DNA of 64,000 nucleotides, taken from NCBI GenBank assembly GCA_017521025.1, contig JAFXEB010000033.1:1-64000 (forward strand), read 5' to 3'. The position numbers and the translations under genes were made by a program. Below the pieces are notes generated by a model. It was not told the origin of the DNA and did no database searches. It worked only from the letters and a program-made list of their open reading frames with translations. Positions 8,491-16,998 of the stretch are shown piece by piece. The stretch's first letter is position 1. The number at the start of each line of letters is the position of its first letter. Source of the DNA: Clostridia bacterium (GTDB lineage Bacteria > Bacillota > Clostridia > Oscillospirales > CAG-382).

Positions 8491-9643
8491 AGAAAAGGAC
8501 AGCTTATATATTGCAAACACCTATGCCCGTTTTGACGTAGAGATAGTAAGCGGCAAGGGCTCGTACCTTTACGATGACAAGGGTAAGGAATATATCGATA
8601 TGTGCACGGGCATTGCCGTTAATACCCTTGGCGTTGCCGACGAGGGCTGGATAGCCGCCGTCAGCGCACAGCTTGGCAAGGTGCAGCACGTTTCAAATCT
8701 GTATTATTCTGCCCCGCAGGCTGAGCTGGCAGAGCTTCTTTGCCGCCGCACGGGGATGAAGAAGGTCTTTTTCGGCAACTCCGGTGCGGAGGCTAACGAG
8801 TGCGCCATAAAGGTAGCACGCAAGTACGCCGCAGAGAAGAAGGGTGCTGAATATAACACGATAATCACTCTTGTAAACAGCTTCCACGGCAGGACGATCA
8901 CCACTCTCGCCGCTACGGGTCAGGACGTATTCCACAAGGATTTTCTGCCCCTTACAGAGGGTTTTAAATACGCTGTGGCTAATGATATAGAGTCTGTAAG
9001 GGCGCTGGTGGCAGAGGGCGGCATTGCCGCTGTTATGGTTGAGCCCGTACAGGGCGAGGGCGGTGTTATGCCCCTGACAAGGGAGTTTTGTGAGGAGCTT
9101 AATGCTTTGGCTGAAGAACACGATATACTGATAATCGCAGACGAGGTACAGACCGGCAACGGCAGGACGGGCGAGCTGTACGGATATATGGCACTGGGAC
9201 TCAGACCTGACGTGGTGTCCACCGCAAAAGGTCTGGCAGGCGGATTGCCTATGGGTGCCTGCATGATGAACGAAAAGACCGCAGGAGTGCTTACTGCGGG
9301 TAGTCACGGCTCTACCTTTGGCGGAAACCCCGTTTCGGCTGCAGGTGCCCTTTACGTTATGTCAAGGCTTACGGACGAGCTGCTTGACGAGGTAAAGGAG
9401 AAGAGCGACTACGTATTCTCTGCCCTGAAAGGCAAGAGCGGCATAAAGAGTGTCAGCGGTATGGGGCTTATGATAGGCATAGAGACAGAGAGGGACGCAG
9501 GCGAGGTTATCGCAAAATGCATTGAAAACGGCGTGATACCTCTTAAAGCCAAGAACAAGGTAAGGCTGCTGCCTGCTCTTAACATACCGAGAGAGGCGCT
9601 TGAGAAGGCTGTTGCCGTAATAATCGAGGCGGCAAGGATATAA
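8480..9643 (+). CDS. argD: Acetylornithine aminotransferase
   Basis: PLP-dependent class III transaminase that converts N-acetylglutamate semialdehyde to N-acetylornithine. The 387 residues show FGNSGAEANE (PLP phosphate loop), SFHGRT, the IIADEVQTGNGRTG segment, and the Schiff-base Lys at about 250 in STAKGLAGG. Members often also act on succinyldiaminopimelate in lysine synthesis. That is of interest because a DapF-like domain lies in the same operon, but the sequence does not decide it. It overlaps argB by 11 bases and precedes argF by 36. Confidence 0.95.
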   Translation: MSIKEKDSLYIANTYARFDVEIVSGKGSYLYDDKGKEYIDMCTGIAVNTLGVADEGWIAAVSAQLGKVQHVSNLYYSAPQAELAELLCRRTGMKKVFFGNSGAEANECAIKVARKYAAEKKGAEYNTIITLVNSFHGRTITTLAATGQDVFHKDFLPLTEGFKYAVANDIESVRALVAEGGIAAVMVEPVQGEGGVMPLTREFCEELNALAEEHDILIIADEVQTGNGRTGELYGYMALGLRPDVVSTAKGLAGGLPMGACMMNEKTAGVLTAGSHGSTFGGNPVSAAGALYVMSRLTDELLDEVKEKSDYVFSALKGKSGIKSVSGMGLMIGIETERDAGEVIAKCIENGVIPLKAKNKVRLLPALNIPREALEKAVAVIIEAARI

Positions 9644-9679
9644 AGGCGAAGACATAAGTTTATTGCGGAGGTATAGTAT

Positions 9680-10681
9680 ATGGATTTTAAGGGAAAGAAT
9701 TTTTTGAAGCTTTTGGATTTTACACCTGCGGAGATAGAGGCGTTGCTAGACCTTTCTGCCGACCTTAAGGCCAAGAAAAAGCAGGGTGTTCCTCACGATA
9801 TATGCAGAGGCAAGAACATTGCTCTTATTTTTGAAAAGACAAGCACCCGTACCCGTTGCTCCTTCGAGGTAGCAGGCTATGACCTTGGCATGGGTGTGAC
9901 CTATCTCGACCCTACGGGCTCTCAGATAGGCAAGAAGGAGAGCATTGCCGACACTGCAAGGGTGCTTGGCAGGATATATGACGGTATTGAGTACCGTGGC
10001 TTCGGTCAGGAGATAGTGGAGGAGCTCGGCAGATATGCAGGCGTACCCGTATGGAACGGTCTTACCAACGAGTTTCACCCTACCCAGATACTTGCGGATT
10101 TTCTCACTGTAAGAGAGCGTTTCGGCACCCTCAAGGGCATAAAGCTGGTGTATCTCGGAGATGCAAGATATAATATGGGCAACTCACTTATGGTTGGCTG
10201 TGCCAAGATGGGTATGAACTTTGTTGCCGCCGCACCCGAAAAGTATTTCCCCAATCCGGAGCTTGTGGCACAGTGCAAGGCTATAGCCGCCGAGACAGGC
10301 GCCACGATAAGCTTTGAGACAGACCCTATGAAGGCTGTACAGGGTGCAAACGTACTGTATACCGACGTTTGGGTGTCTATGGGTGAGCCTGCAGAGGTAT
10401 GGGAGGAGAGGATACGTGAGCTGTCTCCCTACCGTGTTACCGCTGAGCTGATGAATGCCGCCGCAGATAATGCGGTGTTTATGCACTGTCTGCCCGCCTT
10501 CCATGACCTTAAGACGGTTATCGGCAAGGAAATGGGTGAGAGATTCGGTATCTCCGAGATGGAGGTAACGGACGAGGTATTTGAAAGCGAGCGTTCTATT
10601 GTATTTGACGAGGCTGAGAACAGAATGCACACTATAAAAGCCGTTATGGCGGCTACCCTGAAGGGGGCGCTTGCGGAATGA
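9680..10681 (+). CDS. argF: Ornithine carbamoyltransferase
   Basis: Makes citrulline from ornithine and carbamoyl phosphate. The 333 residues contain the carbamoyl-phosphate motif STRTR (54-58), HPTQILAD (carbamoyl/amino acid contact) and HCLPA (about 269-273) with the active-site Cys. All catalytic residues are intact, so the operon's carbamoyl phosphate has a consumer. GGAGG at 9666-9670 sets the start. The stop overlaps the carA start by 4 bases (ATGA type), indicating tight coupling of carbamoyl-phosphate supply and use. Confidence 0.96.
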   Translation: MDFKGKNFLKLLDFTPAEIEALLDLSADLKAKKKQGVPHDICRGKNIALIFEKTSTRTRCSFEVAGYDLGMGVTYLDPTGSQIGKKESIADTARVLGRIYDGIEYRGFGQEIVEELGRYAGVPVWNGLTNEFHPTQILADFLTVRERFGTLKGIKLVYLGDARYNMGNSLMVGCAKMGMNFVAAAPEKYFPNPELVAQCKAIAAETGATISFETDPMKAVQGANVLYTDVWVSMGEPAEVWEERIRELSPYRVTAELMNAAADNAVFMHCLPAFHDLKTVIGKEMGERFGISEMEVTDEVFESERSIVFDEAENRMHTIKAVMAATLKGALAE

Positions 10682-11733
10682 GCAGAGCGTATCTTGTTTT
10701 AGAGGACGGAAAAGCTTTTGAGGGAGTTTCCTTTGGCGCAGAGGGCGAGGCTGTTGGTGAGGTAGTGTTTACCGTTGGCGGTATGTGCGGTTATCTTGAG
10801 ACGCTTTCAGACCCCGCCTTTGCAGGACAGATAGTAGTGCAGACCTTCCCCCTTATAGGCAATTACGGCACTATAGAGGAGGATTTGGAGAGCAACTGCT
10901 TCCCTGCCGCCTATATAGTGAGGGAATGCTGTGAGGAGCCGTCCAATTTCCGCTGTGAGGGCAGGCTGTCGGAGCTTTTGAAGGCAAAGGGCGTTGTTGC
11001 CCTTCACAGTGTTGACACCAGAGCGCTTACGGCATATATAAGAAAAAACGGCGTTGTGAATGCCAAGGTATGCAAGGAGATACCTGCAGACACCGCAGAG
11101 ATAAAGGCGCACAGCAGGAAAATCGCACTGGCAGACGTTTCGACGGGCGGCAAGCAGATTTTGCCCGAGGGCGAGCAGAGATTTAATATTACTGTCATCG
11201 ACTGCGGCATAAAGAAAAGCATTATAGAACAGCTTGTGAGGTTTGGCTGTAACGTCACTGTGGTGGATTGCAATACGCCTGCAGGACTTATCAAGGCAAC
11301 CCGTCCCGACGGGCTTGTTATAGGCGGAGGTCCCGAGGGCGCTTACGGATGTGAGACGGTAATTGAGGACATAAGGTATCTTATTGGTTCCCTGCCTATG
11401 CTTGGTATAGGTCTGGGGCATCAGCTTATGGCGGTGGCTATGGGCGGCACGCTGACGAAAATGTCCGTAGGACACAGAGGTGCACAGACCGTAAAAAATA
11501 GCGAAACGGGCGAGTGCTATACCACGGCGCAGAACCACGGCTTAGAGGTTGTTGAGGGGACTGTGAACGGCGCAAAAGCCTTTATGGTAAACCTTAATGA
11601 CGGCAGTATAGAGGGACTTGAATACGTGGGTAAGCGTGCTTTTTCAGTACAATTTTACCCGGAGGTATACGGCGCACCCCGTGACGGGAGCTTTGTATAC
11701 CGTCGTTTGTTTGATTTGATAAGGGGTGTTTGA
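10678..11733 (+). CDS. carA: Carbamoyl-phosphate synthase small subunit with a dismantled glutaminase site
   Basis: CarA normally hydrolyses glutamine and feeds ammonia to CarB. The 351-residue length, N-terminal CarA domain ([29 protein letters not shown]) and C-terminal class I amidotransferase domain are all present. The nucleophile elbow reads LGIGLGHQ instead of the usual GICLGHQ, so the catalytic Cys is Gly245 (codon GGT at 11410-11412). The catalytic His of the HPE motif is Tyr327 in QFYPE (codon TAC at 11656-11658); Glu329 remains. The oxyanion-loop motif is also altered (GGPEGAYG). The frame is intact, so a structural role is likely. Cys and His loss implies no glutaminase activity, hence ammonia-dependent synthesis (inference). 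It sits between argF and carB. Confidence 0.92.
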   Translation: MSRAYLVLEDGKAFEGVSFGAEGEAVGEVVFTVGGMCGYLETLSDPAFAGQIVVQTFPLIGNYGTIEEDLESNCFPAAYIVRECCEEPSNFRCEGRLSELLKAKGVVALHSVDTRALTAYIRKNGVVNAKVCKEIPADTAEIKAHSRKIALADVSTGGKQILPEGEQRFNITVIDCGIKKSIIEQLVRFGCNVTVVDCNTPAGLIKATRPDGLVIGGGPEGAYGCETVIEDIRYLIGSLPMLGIGLGHQLMAVAMGGTLTKMSVGHRGAQTVKNSETGECYTTAQNHGLEVVEGTVNGAKAFMVNLNDGSIEGLEYVGKRAFSVQFYPEVYGAPRDGSFVYRRLFDLIRGV

Positions 11734-11735
11734 AT

Positions 11736-14700
11736 ATGCCGCTTGACAGAAGTATAAAAAAGGTTTTGGTTATTGGCTCGGGTCCTATAGTTATAGGGCA
11801 GGCGGCTGAGTTTGACTACGCAGGGGCGCAGGCTTGCCGTGTGCTTAAGGAGGCAGGGGTCAACGTAGTGCTTATTAACTCCAACCCCGCTACTATTATG
11901 ACCGATAACGCTCTTGCCGACGAGATATATCTTGAGCCGCTGACGGTGCAGACCGTAAAACGCATTATCAAAAAAGAGCGTCCTGACAGCCTGCTTGCGG
12001 GGCTTGGCGGTCAGACGGGACTTACCATAGCCACAAAGCTGTATGCAGAGGGCTTTTTGCAGAAGAACGGTGTGCGGCTTATAGGCACCAACGTAGAGGC
12101 TATCGACAAGGCTGAGGACAGAAAGCTGTTCAAGGAGGCTATGGAGGCAATAGATGAGCCCACTATCCCCTCGGACGTATGCAGTACTGTTGAGGGAGCG
12201 TTGGAGATAGCGGCAAGGATAGGCTATCCCGTAATTATCCGTCCCGCCTTTACTCTGGGCGGTGGTGGCGGCGGCGTTGCCGAAAACGAGGAGGAGCTGA
12301 GGAAGGCCGCCCGTGTGGGGCTTGACACCTCCCCTATCACGCAGATACTTGTAGAACGGTATATTTACGGCTGGAAGGAAATAGAGTTTGAGACAATGCG
12401 TGACGGCGCAGGCAACGTTATCGCCGTTTGCAGCATGGAAAACTTTGACCCTGTGGGCGTGCATACGGGCGACAGCATAGTGGTTGCCCCTGCCCTGACC
12501 CTCTCCACCAAGGAATATCAGATGCTGAGAAACGCATCGCTTAAGATAGTAGACGCTTTGGGTATAGTGGGCGGCTGTAACTGTCAGTTTGCCCTTAATC
12601 CTGACAGCTTTGAGTATGCGGTGATAGAGGTAAACCCCAGAGTTTCACGCTCCTCTGCCCTTGCATCCAAGGCAACGGGCTACCCTATTGCAAAGATCAC
12701 GTCGAAGATAGCATTGGGCTACACCCTCGACGAGATACAAAACGATATAACGGGCGTTACAAAGGCCTGCGCAGAGCCGTCGGTAGACTACGTTGTAGTA
12801 AAGTTCCCCAAATGGCCCTTTGACAAGTTTGCAGGCGCACCCCGTACCCTTGGCACCCAGATGAAGGCTACGGGTGAGGTTATGTCCATCGCTCCCTCAT
12901 TTGAGATGGCTATAATGAAGGCTGTCCGTGGGGCGGAGATAGGTGCAGAGACCCTGAATGCAGAGGCCACGGACGGCGCTCCCCTTATGGAAAGGCTTGC
13001 CCGTGTGGATGACAGACGCATCTTTACGGTGTTTGAGGCGCTGAAGGCAGGCGTATCCGTGGAGGATATCAACAAGATCACCCGTATAGATAAATGGTTT
13101 ATCTCAAAGCTAAAGCACCTTGCGGATTTTGAAAAGAGCTTTGCGGGCGAGCGTGATTACGCCGAGGCAAAGAGGCTTGGCTACACCGACAACGCAATCA
13201 AAAAGCTGTTTGGCTATGTACCTGAGACACCGCTCCCCTTCTCCTACAAGATGGTGGATACCTGCGGTGCGGAGTTTGACGCAAAAACGCCCTATTTCTA
13301 CTCCACGACAGACAGAGACTGCGAGTCACGCTGTTGGAGGAGAAGCGGCAAAAAGGTGGTGCTTGTTCTCGGCAGCGGCCCCATACGCATAGGTCAGGGT
13401 ATAGAGTTTGACTATTCCTCGGTGCACTCCGTATGGACACTGAAGGAGCTTGGCTACGAGGTTGTTATTATCAACAACAACCCCGAGACGGTATCTACCG
13501 ACTACGATACTGCCGACAGGCTGTATTTTGAGCCTCTGTGCCCCGAGGATGTTATGAATATAATAAACATCGAACAGCCTGTGGGAGTAGTGGTCGCCTT
13601 TGGCGGTCAGACGGCGATAAAGCTTACAAAGTTCCTTGACGAGTCGGGTATTGCCATACTGGGCACTTCTGCCGAGGGCATAGACCTTGCAGAGGACAGA
13701 GAGCGTTTTGACGCACTGCTTGAGGAGATAGGCGTACGCCGTCCATCGGGCAGAGGCGTGCTGACCCACGGAGAGGCACTTGCCGCCGCAGAGGAGCTTG
13801 GGTACCCTGTACTGCTGAGACCCTCCTACGTTATCGGCGGTCAGAATATGAAGATAGTCCATAATGCTCACGAGGTTGGGCTATATATGGAACGCATACT
13901 CAAGCAGGGGATCGAAAACCCCGTGCTTGTAGACAAATATATGATGGGCACTGAGCTTGAGGTGGACGTTATATCCGATGGCACAGATGTGCTGATACCC
14001 GGTATTATGGAGCACATCGAGCGCGCGGGCGTTCACAGCGGTGACTCTATTGCCGTATACCCACCCTACAGCCTTAATGACAGAATGACGGAAAAGGTAG
14101 TGGAGATATCGGAAAAGCTTGCTCTTGCTCTTGGCACCAAGGGACTTGTAAACATACAGTATCTTGTTTATCAGGGCGAGCTGTTTGTTATAGAGGTCAA
14201 CCCCAGAGCATCACGCACCATACCTTATATCAGCAAGGTGACGGGCGTACCTATGGTAAACCTTGCATCCCGAGTAATGCTTGGAGAGAGGCTTTGCGAT
14301 ATGGGATACGGCAAGGGGCTTTACAAAACGCCACCCTACTTTGCGGTGAAGGCGCCCGTGTTCTCTTTTGAGAAGCTTACGGGCGTAAACGCATATCTCG
14401 GCCCCGAGATGAAGTCCACGGGTGAGGTGCTTGGTATAGGCAAGACTGTGGAGGAGGCTTTGTTCAAGGGACTTACCGCCGCAGGCTTTAAGGTAAAGCA
14501 CCCCTTGGGTGAAAGCATGGGCTTTCTTATCAGCGTGGACAGCCATGACCTTTTTGAGGTGGTTGGGCTTGCTAAGAAGATTAAGGATCTGGGCTTTTGC
14601 ATATACGCAACGCCCGAGACGGCAGACAGCATCGAAACGCTGGGCATAGAGGTACACAGAGTACGGAGTATCGCCAGAGAGGACGAGGTTTATCCCCTGC

Positions 14701-15755
14701 TTGAGGAGGGAAAGATAAGCTACATTCTGTATACGGGCGCACTGCTTGACTCAACCGTGGAGCAGTATATTGCGCTGCACAGACGGGCACTGCAGTTATC
14801 TGTTCCCTGCTTTACCTCCCTTGACACTGCCAACGCTTTGGTAGACAGCATCAAGAGCCGCTTTAACCAATACAACACCGAGCTTGTGGACATAAACAAC
14901 CTGCGTGATAAGCGTGAGATGCTGAAGTTTGCCAAGCTGCACGCATCCGGCGACGACTATATCTTTATCGAGAACTATGACGGACGTATCACCTGCCCCG
15001 AGTCCCTTTGTATGACGCTTTGTGATAGGCACACCGGTATAGGCGGCTACGGCATAGTGCTTATTGAGGAGTCGGACAAGGCAGACGCAAGGATGCGTGT
15101 ATTCAACAGCGACGGTTCGGGCGGCGGTGTATCGGGCAACGGTATACGCTCGATGGCTAAATATTTGTATGATAACGATATCGTTGTTAAGGATACCATG
15201 CTCATAGAAACCGACGGCGGTGTGAAAAGGGTTAAGGTATATACGTCAGGCGGCAAGGTTTCGTCTGCTGAGGTCGAGATGGGGCGCCCCCGTTTCGCCG
15301 CAGAGAGCATCCCCTGCACCCTTGAGGGCGATATGATAATCGACCGTCCCGTAGAGATAGGCGGCGAGGAATACCGCATTACCTGCGTTAATATGGGTAA
15401 CCCGCACTGCGTGGTGTTCTGCGACAGGGTAGACAGTCTTGACCTTGTTGCCTTAGGCCCTCTGTTTGAGAACGCAAGCATATTTCCCAAGCGCACCAAC
15501 ACAGAGTTTGTGCGGATAGTAAACCCCACCACCATCAAGATGCGTGTATACGAGCGTGGCAACAAGGAGACCTACGCCTGCGGCTCCGGCGCCTGTGCGG
15601 CCGTGGTTGCGGCGGTGGAAAACGGGTATTGCAAAAAGGATACCGATATCACCGTAAAGGTGCACGGCGGCGACCTTATTGTACGCTACGGCGATGACGG
15701 CGTTACTCTTACGGGTGACACGGTGCTTGCTTACGAGGGTTACACTACGTTTTAA
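11736..15755 (+). CDS. carB: Carbamoyl-phosphate synthase large subunit fused to a diaminopimelate epimerase-like domain
   Basis: 1339 residues. Residues 1-1061 form a complete CarB: two ATP-grasp halves each opening with VLxxGSGPxxIGQ, the carboxy-phosphate and carbamate sites (NPRVSRSSALASKATG and EVNPRASRT), and an MGS-like allosteric end. Residues 1062-1339 are a DapF-like domain in the same frame, with no stop or linker beyond a few residues. In DapF terms it keeps NSDGS, MGNPHCVV, RTNTEFV, VYERG and the second catalytic Cys (Cys1282 in ACGSGAC). The first catalytic Cys is Ser1133 (VSGNGIR instead of CGNGxR), the substrate Asn of GNDF is Asp1073 (SGDDY), and GIGxD reads GIGGYG. The ATG at 11736 with AGGGG upstream is preferred over a TTG at 11730. 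Epimerase activity is doubtful. Confidence 0.93.
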   Translation: MPLDRSIKKVLVIGSGPIVIGQAAEFDYAGAQACRVLKEAGVNVVLINSNPATIMTDNALADEIYLEPLTVQTVKRIIKKERPDSLLAGLGGQTGLTIATKLYAEGFLQKNGVRLIGTNVEAIDKAEDRKLFKEAMEAIDEPTIPSDVCSTVEGALEIAARIGYPVIIRPAFTLGGGGGGVAENEEELRKAARVGLDTSPITQILVERYIYGWKEIEFETMRDGAGNVIAVCSMENFDPVGVHTGDSIVVAPALTLSTKEYQMLRNASLKIVDALGIVGGCNCQFALNPDSFEYAVIEVNPRVSRSSALASKATGYPIAKITSKIALGYTLDEIQNDITGVTKACAEPSVDYVVVKFPKWPFDKFAGAPRTLGTQMKATGEVMSIAPSFEMAIMKAVRGAEIGAETLNAEATDGAPLMERLARVDDRRIFTVFEALKAGVSVEDINKITRIDKWFISKLKHLADFEKSFAGERDYAEAKRLGYTDNAIKKLFGYVPETPLPFSYKMVDTCGAEFDAKTPYFYSTTDRDCESRCWRRSGKKVVLVLGSGPIRIGQGIEFDYSSVHSVWTLKELGYEVVIINNNPETVSTDYDTADRLYFEPLCPEDVMNIINIEQPVGVVVAFGGQTAIKLTKFLDESGIAILGTSAEGIDLAEDRERFDALLEEIGVRRPSGRGVLTHGEALAAAEELGYPVLLRPSYVIGGQNMKIVHNAHEVGLYMERILKQGIENPVLVDKYMMGTELEVDVISDGTDVLIPGIMEHIERAGVHSGDSIAVYPPYSLNDRMTEKVVEISEKLALALGTKGLVNIQYLVYQGELFVIEVNPRASRTIPYISKVTGVPMVNLASRVMLGERLCDMGYGKGLYKTPPYFAVKAPVFSFEKLTGVNAYLGPEMKSTGEVLGIGKTVEEALFKGLTAAGFKVKHPLGESMGFLISVDSHDLFEVVGLAKKIKDLGFCIYATPETADSIETLGIEVHRVRSIAREDEVYPLLEEGKISYILYTGALLDSTVEQYIALHRRALQLSVPCFTSLDTANALVDSIKSRFNQYNTELVDINNLRDKREMLKFAKLHASGDDYIFIENYDGRITCPESLCMTLCDRHTGIGGYGIVLIEESDKADARMRVFNSDGSGGGVSGNGIRSMAKYLYDNDIVVKDTMLIETDGGVKRVKVYTSGGKVSSAEVEMGRPRFAAESIPCTLEGDMIIDRPVEIGGEEYRITCVNMGNPHCVVFCDRVDSLDLVALGPLFENASIFPKRTNTEFVRIVNPTTIKMRVYERGNKETYACGSGACAAVVAAVENGYCKKDTDITVKVHGGDLIVRYGDDGVTLTGDTVLAYEGYTTF

Positions 15756-15770
15756 TGAAGGAGTTTATCC

Positions 15771-16817
15771 ATGGGACTTGATAAAGCGCTTGGCATAAAT
15801 ACGGGCAACAGAAAAAGAGGCAAGCTTAACCTTATCACCGACGTAAAGGGAGTTAAGGTAGGACACTGCACTGTTAAAGGTGACGGCATCAATACCGGCG
15901 TTACCGCCATACTGCCCCACGGCGGCGACACCTTTCACGAGAAGGTCATAGCCGCACCCTACGTTATTAACGGCTACGGTAAGAGTATTGGACTTATGCA
16001 GATGGAGGAGCTTGGCACCCTTGAGACGCCGATAATCCTTACCAACACCCTTTCGGTAGGCACTGCAGCCACAGCAACCGTAAGGTATATGATGGAGAGA
16101 TGCCCCGAGATAGGCGGCAAAGACGGAACGGTGAACCCTGTGGTCTGTGAGTGCAACGACGGCAGACTCAGCGATATAAGAGGTCTGCACGTAAAGGAGG
16201 AGCACGTTTTTGAAGCCTTGACGGCTGCAGATACGGTCTTCGACGAGGGTGCTGTGGGCGCCGGCACGGGGATGAGCTGTTTTGACCTGAAGGGCGGTGT
16301 AGGCTCGGCATCGGGACTTGTAGAGCTTGACGGTGTGGAGTATACCGTTGGCGTGCTTGCTTTGACTAACTTCGGCGAGCTTGAGAATTTTCGCATAAAC
16401 GGCAAGTGCGTTGGCGAGGAGCTTAAGGAAAGGCTGAGGATAATAAGTGAGGGTGACAAGGGTTCGGTCATTATCGTTATTGCTACCGACATCCCCGTTA
16501 ACGAAAGACAGCTCAGGCGTATGTGTCTGCGTGCAGGCGCAGGGCTTGCAAGGGTTGGCTCTTTCTACGGTAACGGCTCGGGCGATATCGTTGTAGGCTT
16601 CAGCACGGCGCAAAGGATCCCCCACAACAGCCGCCAAGCTGTTATCGACAGCAGACGGCTTGTGGACGGATATCTTGATCGCATATTCCCTGTGGTAGTG
16701 GATTGTGTGGAGGAGTCGGTGCTCAGCTCTATGCTCCACGCAAAGACCACCGTTGGCAAGGGCGGCTTTACAAGATACAGCCTTGCTGACCTTTGGGGCG
16801 AAAGCGGGCTTATATAA
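15771..16817 (+). CDS. P1-family peptidase (DmpA-like, S58)
   Basis: 348 residues matching the DmpA/P1 family of N-terminal nucleophile aminopeptidases and beta-peptidases. These cleave themselves at a Gly-Ser bond; here the likely site is Gly231-Ser232 in KGSVIIVIATD. Other family features are the opening ITDVKGVKVGH, the GVTAILPHGG stretch, and the EGAVGAGTGMSCFDLKGG(V)GSAS loop. The substrate is unknown; small N-terminal amino-acid amides or peptides are typical. GAAGGAG at 15757-15763 gives the start. It follows carB by 15 bases, so it belongs to the arginine operon transcript, which ends at the terminator at 16843. No arginine role can be read from sequence. Confidence 0.88.
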   Translation: MGLDKALGINTGNRKRGKLNLITDVKGVKVGHCTVKGDGINTGVTAILPHGGDTFHEKVIAAPYVINGYGKSIGLMQMEELGTLETPIILTNTLSVGTAATATVRYMMERCPEIGGKDGTVNPVVCECNDGRLSDIRGLHVKEEHVFEALTAADTVFDEGAVGAGTGMSCFDLKGGVGSASGLVELDGVEYTVGVLALTNFGELENFRINGKCVGEELKERLRIISEGDKGSVIIVIATDIPVNERQLRRMCLRAGAGLARVGSFYGNGSGDIVVGFSTAQRIPHNSRQAVIDSRRLVDGYLDRIFPVVVDCVEESVLSSMLHAKTTVGKGGFTRYSLADLWGESGLI

Positions 16818-16842
16818 GCATTTTGTTTTTCTGAGTTTAGTA

Positions 16843-16890
16843 AAACGGTGTCTCACCGGCGTTTTGCCTAAGAGACACCGTTTGTTTTTG
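16843..16890 (+). terminator. Terminator of the arginine operon
   Basis: AAACGGTGTCTC (16843-16854) pairs perfectly with GAGACACCGTTT (16872-16883), followed by GTTTTTG. Confidence 0.92.
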
Positions 16891-16930
16891 TGTAGTGTGC
16901 CGAAAATAGATCGTTGGCATTCTGCCGGCG

Positions 16931-16959
16931 TTGACTTTATAGGTGTTTGGCTTTATAAT
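16931..16959 (+). promoter_or_regulatory. Promoter of the GH99-like lipoprotein gene
   Basis: TTGACT (16931-16936), 17-base spacer, TATAAT (16954-16959), 40 bases before the ATG. Confidence 0.8.
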
Positions 16960-16998
16960 TTGCCTATACATATTTCAGCGGAAACGAGGTATATTTTT

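Noticed and set aside
11730..11735. TTG start for carB two codons upstream
   Set aside because: It overlaps the carA stop; ATG at 11736 is better spaced from AGGGG.
14880..14925. Frameshift or stop separating CarB from the DapF-like domain
   Set aside because: The frame reads through with plausible residues on both sides (ELVDINNLRDKREML), and no in-frame stop or displaced homologous frame is visible; only raw reads could overturn this.
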